6,910 nt of DNA from Candidatus Sulfotelmatobacter sp. (GTDB lineage Bacteria; Acidobacteriota; Terriglobia; Terriglobales; SbA1). Within the stretch, counting starts at the first letter, position 1. Every line of letters begins with the position of its first letter. Shown in pieces: positions 6,300-6,910 of this stretch. Under the pieces are notes generated by a model. It saw only the letters and a program-made list of their open reading frames with translations. It was not told the DNA's origin and did no database searches. The stretch covers positions 1-6,910 of the forward strand of contig JASLEQ010000181.1 of the NCBI GenBank assembly GCA_030151135.1, in the 5' to 3' direction. Both the position numbers and the translations under genes were made by a program.

Positions 6300-6910
6300 A
6301 TGACATTGCAGAGTGTACTCAGGTTTTCACGAGCCGCCATGAGCGGTCTTTTCATTTGCTGCGCGATAGCGGTGTGTTCATCGACGGTACTGGCGCAAGG
6401 GACGCGGTCGTGGGAGCAATCCAGATTCGATGACCTGGAGAAGGGCACGGCGTCGGGAGTGGCGATACGGAATGCCGGCGGGCTGGAACTCGCGCCCTCG
6501 TTCAAACTGCTGTACGCGACGCCCTCGACATATATCTGGGGAATTGCGGCGGATGACGCGGGAAATGTGTATGCGGCAACAGGATCGCCTGCGCGGGTGT
6601 ATCGGATTTCGGCGGATGGCAAGACGAGCATCATTTTTCAGCCGCAGGAATTGCAGGTGCAAGCGCTCCGCGTGGGGCCGAATGGAGTGATTTATGCGGC
6701 CACTGCGCCTGACGGGAAGGTGTACAAGATCGAGCATGCGGCGGCCAAATCTGAGGACAAGAAATCCAGCGACAATCAGAAAGATGCGAAGGCCGCGGTG
6801 GACGCGTCGTGGAGTTCGTCGGAATATTTCGCGCCGGGAACGAAATACATATGGGACCTGGCGCTGGACAAAGCGGGAAACCTTTTTATTGCGACGGGGG
6901 ATCGAGGCGA
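6300..6910 (+). CDS. Secreted beta-propeller protein, N-terminal part (runs off the window)
   Basis: An open frame of 203 codons continues past the right edge. It starts with a signal peptide: a basic region, a hydrophobic core (about 17-30), and a probable cleavage after VLA at 30-32. A short segment (SWEQSRFDDLEKGT) follows. Blade-like repeats then appear: IWGIAADDAGNVYAATG (79-95), VQALRVGPNGVIYAATAPDGKVYKI (120-144), and after a gap IWDLALDKAGNLFIATGDRG (184-203). The pattern D-x-x-G-N-x-[YF]-x-A-T is typical of NHL/SMP-30-like propellers. Between the second and third repeats is a charged Lys/Asp/Ser insert (about 146-172). The function is unknown; related proteins are familiar from Acidobacteriota, by recall only. 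GAGG (6295-6298) is one base from ATG 6300 but seven from an in-frame TTG at 6306, so the TTG may be the real start. Confidence 0.78.
   Translation, partial: MTLQSVLRFSRAAMSGLFICCAIAVCSSTVLAQGTRSWEQSRFDDLEKGTASGVAIRNAGGLELAPSFKLLYATPSTYIWGIAADDAGNVYAATGSPARVYRISADGKTSIIFQPQELQVQALRVGPNGVIYAATAPDGKVYKIEHAAAKSEDKKSSDNQKDAKAAVDASWSSSEYFAPGTKYIWDLALDKAGNLFIATGDRG

Overview
The window looks like chromosomal DNA from an Acidobacteriota (Terriglobia/Koribacter-like) bacterium. This is inferred from the GC-rich coding sequence with AT-rich spacers, a lipoprotein of repeated Gly/Thr/Ser-rich beta domains of a kind common in that phylum, a secreted beta-propeller protein starting at the right edge, and the protein style of MsrP, MsrQ, MtnA and PyrE. 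No 16S or other phylogenetic marker is present, so the assignment is provisional.

Layout. (1) 1-339, plus strand: the end of a receiver domain, with an in-frame stop just before the first readable residues. (2) 488-2189, plus strand: msrP-msrQ, the periplasmic methionine-sulfoxide reductase pair (Tat-exported molybdoenzyme plus haem-b membrane partner). A perfect 7-bp inverted repeat sits in the msrP leader. (3) 2190-2333: a convergent spacer with a stem-loop over the msrQ stop codon, an exact 30-bp tandem duplication, and an intrinsic terminator for the minus-strand gene that follows. (4) 2334-3968, minus strand: a lipoprotein with four related domains. (5) 3969-4209: a spacer with nothing convincing. 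(6) 4210-6061, minus strand: pyrE then mtnA. Their junction holds two arrays of an 8-bp repeat in inverted orientation. (7) 6062-6299: a divergent spacer. (8) 6300 to the right edge, plus strand: the first 203 codons of a secreted beta-propeller protein.

How the genes work together. MsrQ passes electrons from the membrane to MsrP, which repairs oxidised methionine in envelope proteins. PyrE makes orotidine 5'-phosphate in pyrimidine synthesis, and MtnA isomerises methylthioribose 1-phosphate in methionine salvage; they share a strand and probably a transcript, but no metabolic step. The lipoprotein and the propeller protein are envelope or exported proteins of unknown function. I see no defence system, CRISPR array, transposase, tRNA or rRNA. 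The least ordinary signals are the inverted octamer arrays at pyrE/mtnA, the Cys/His tail on PyrE, and the 30-bp perfect duplication. I do not see a clear new multi-gene system.
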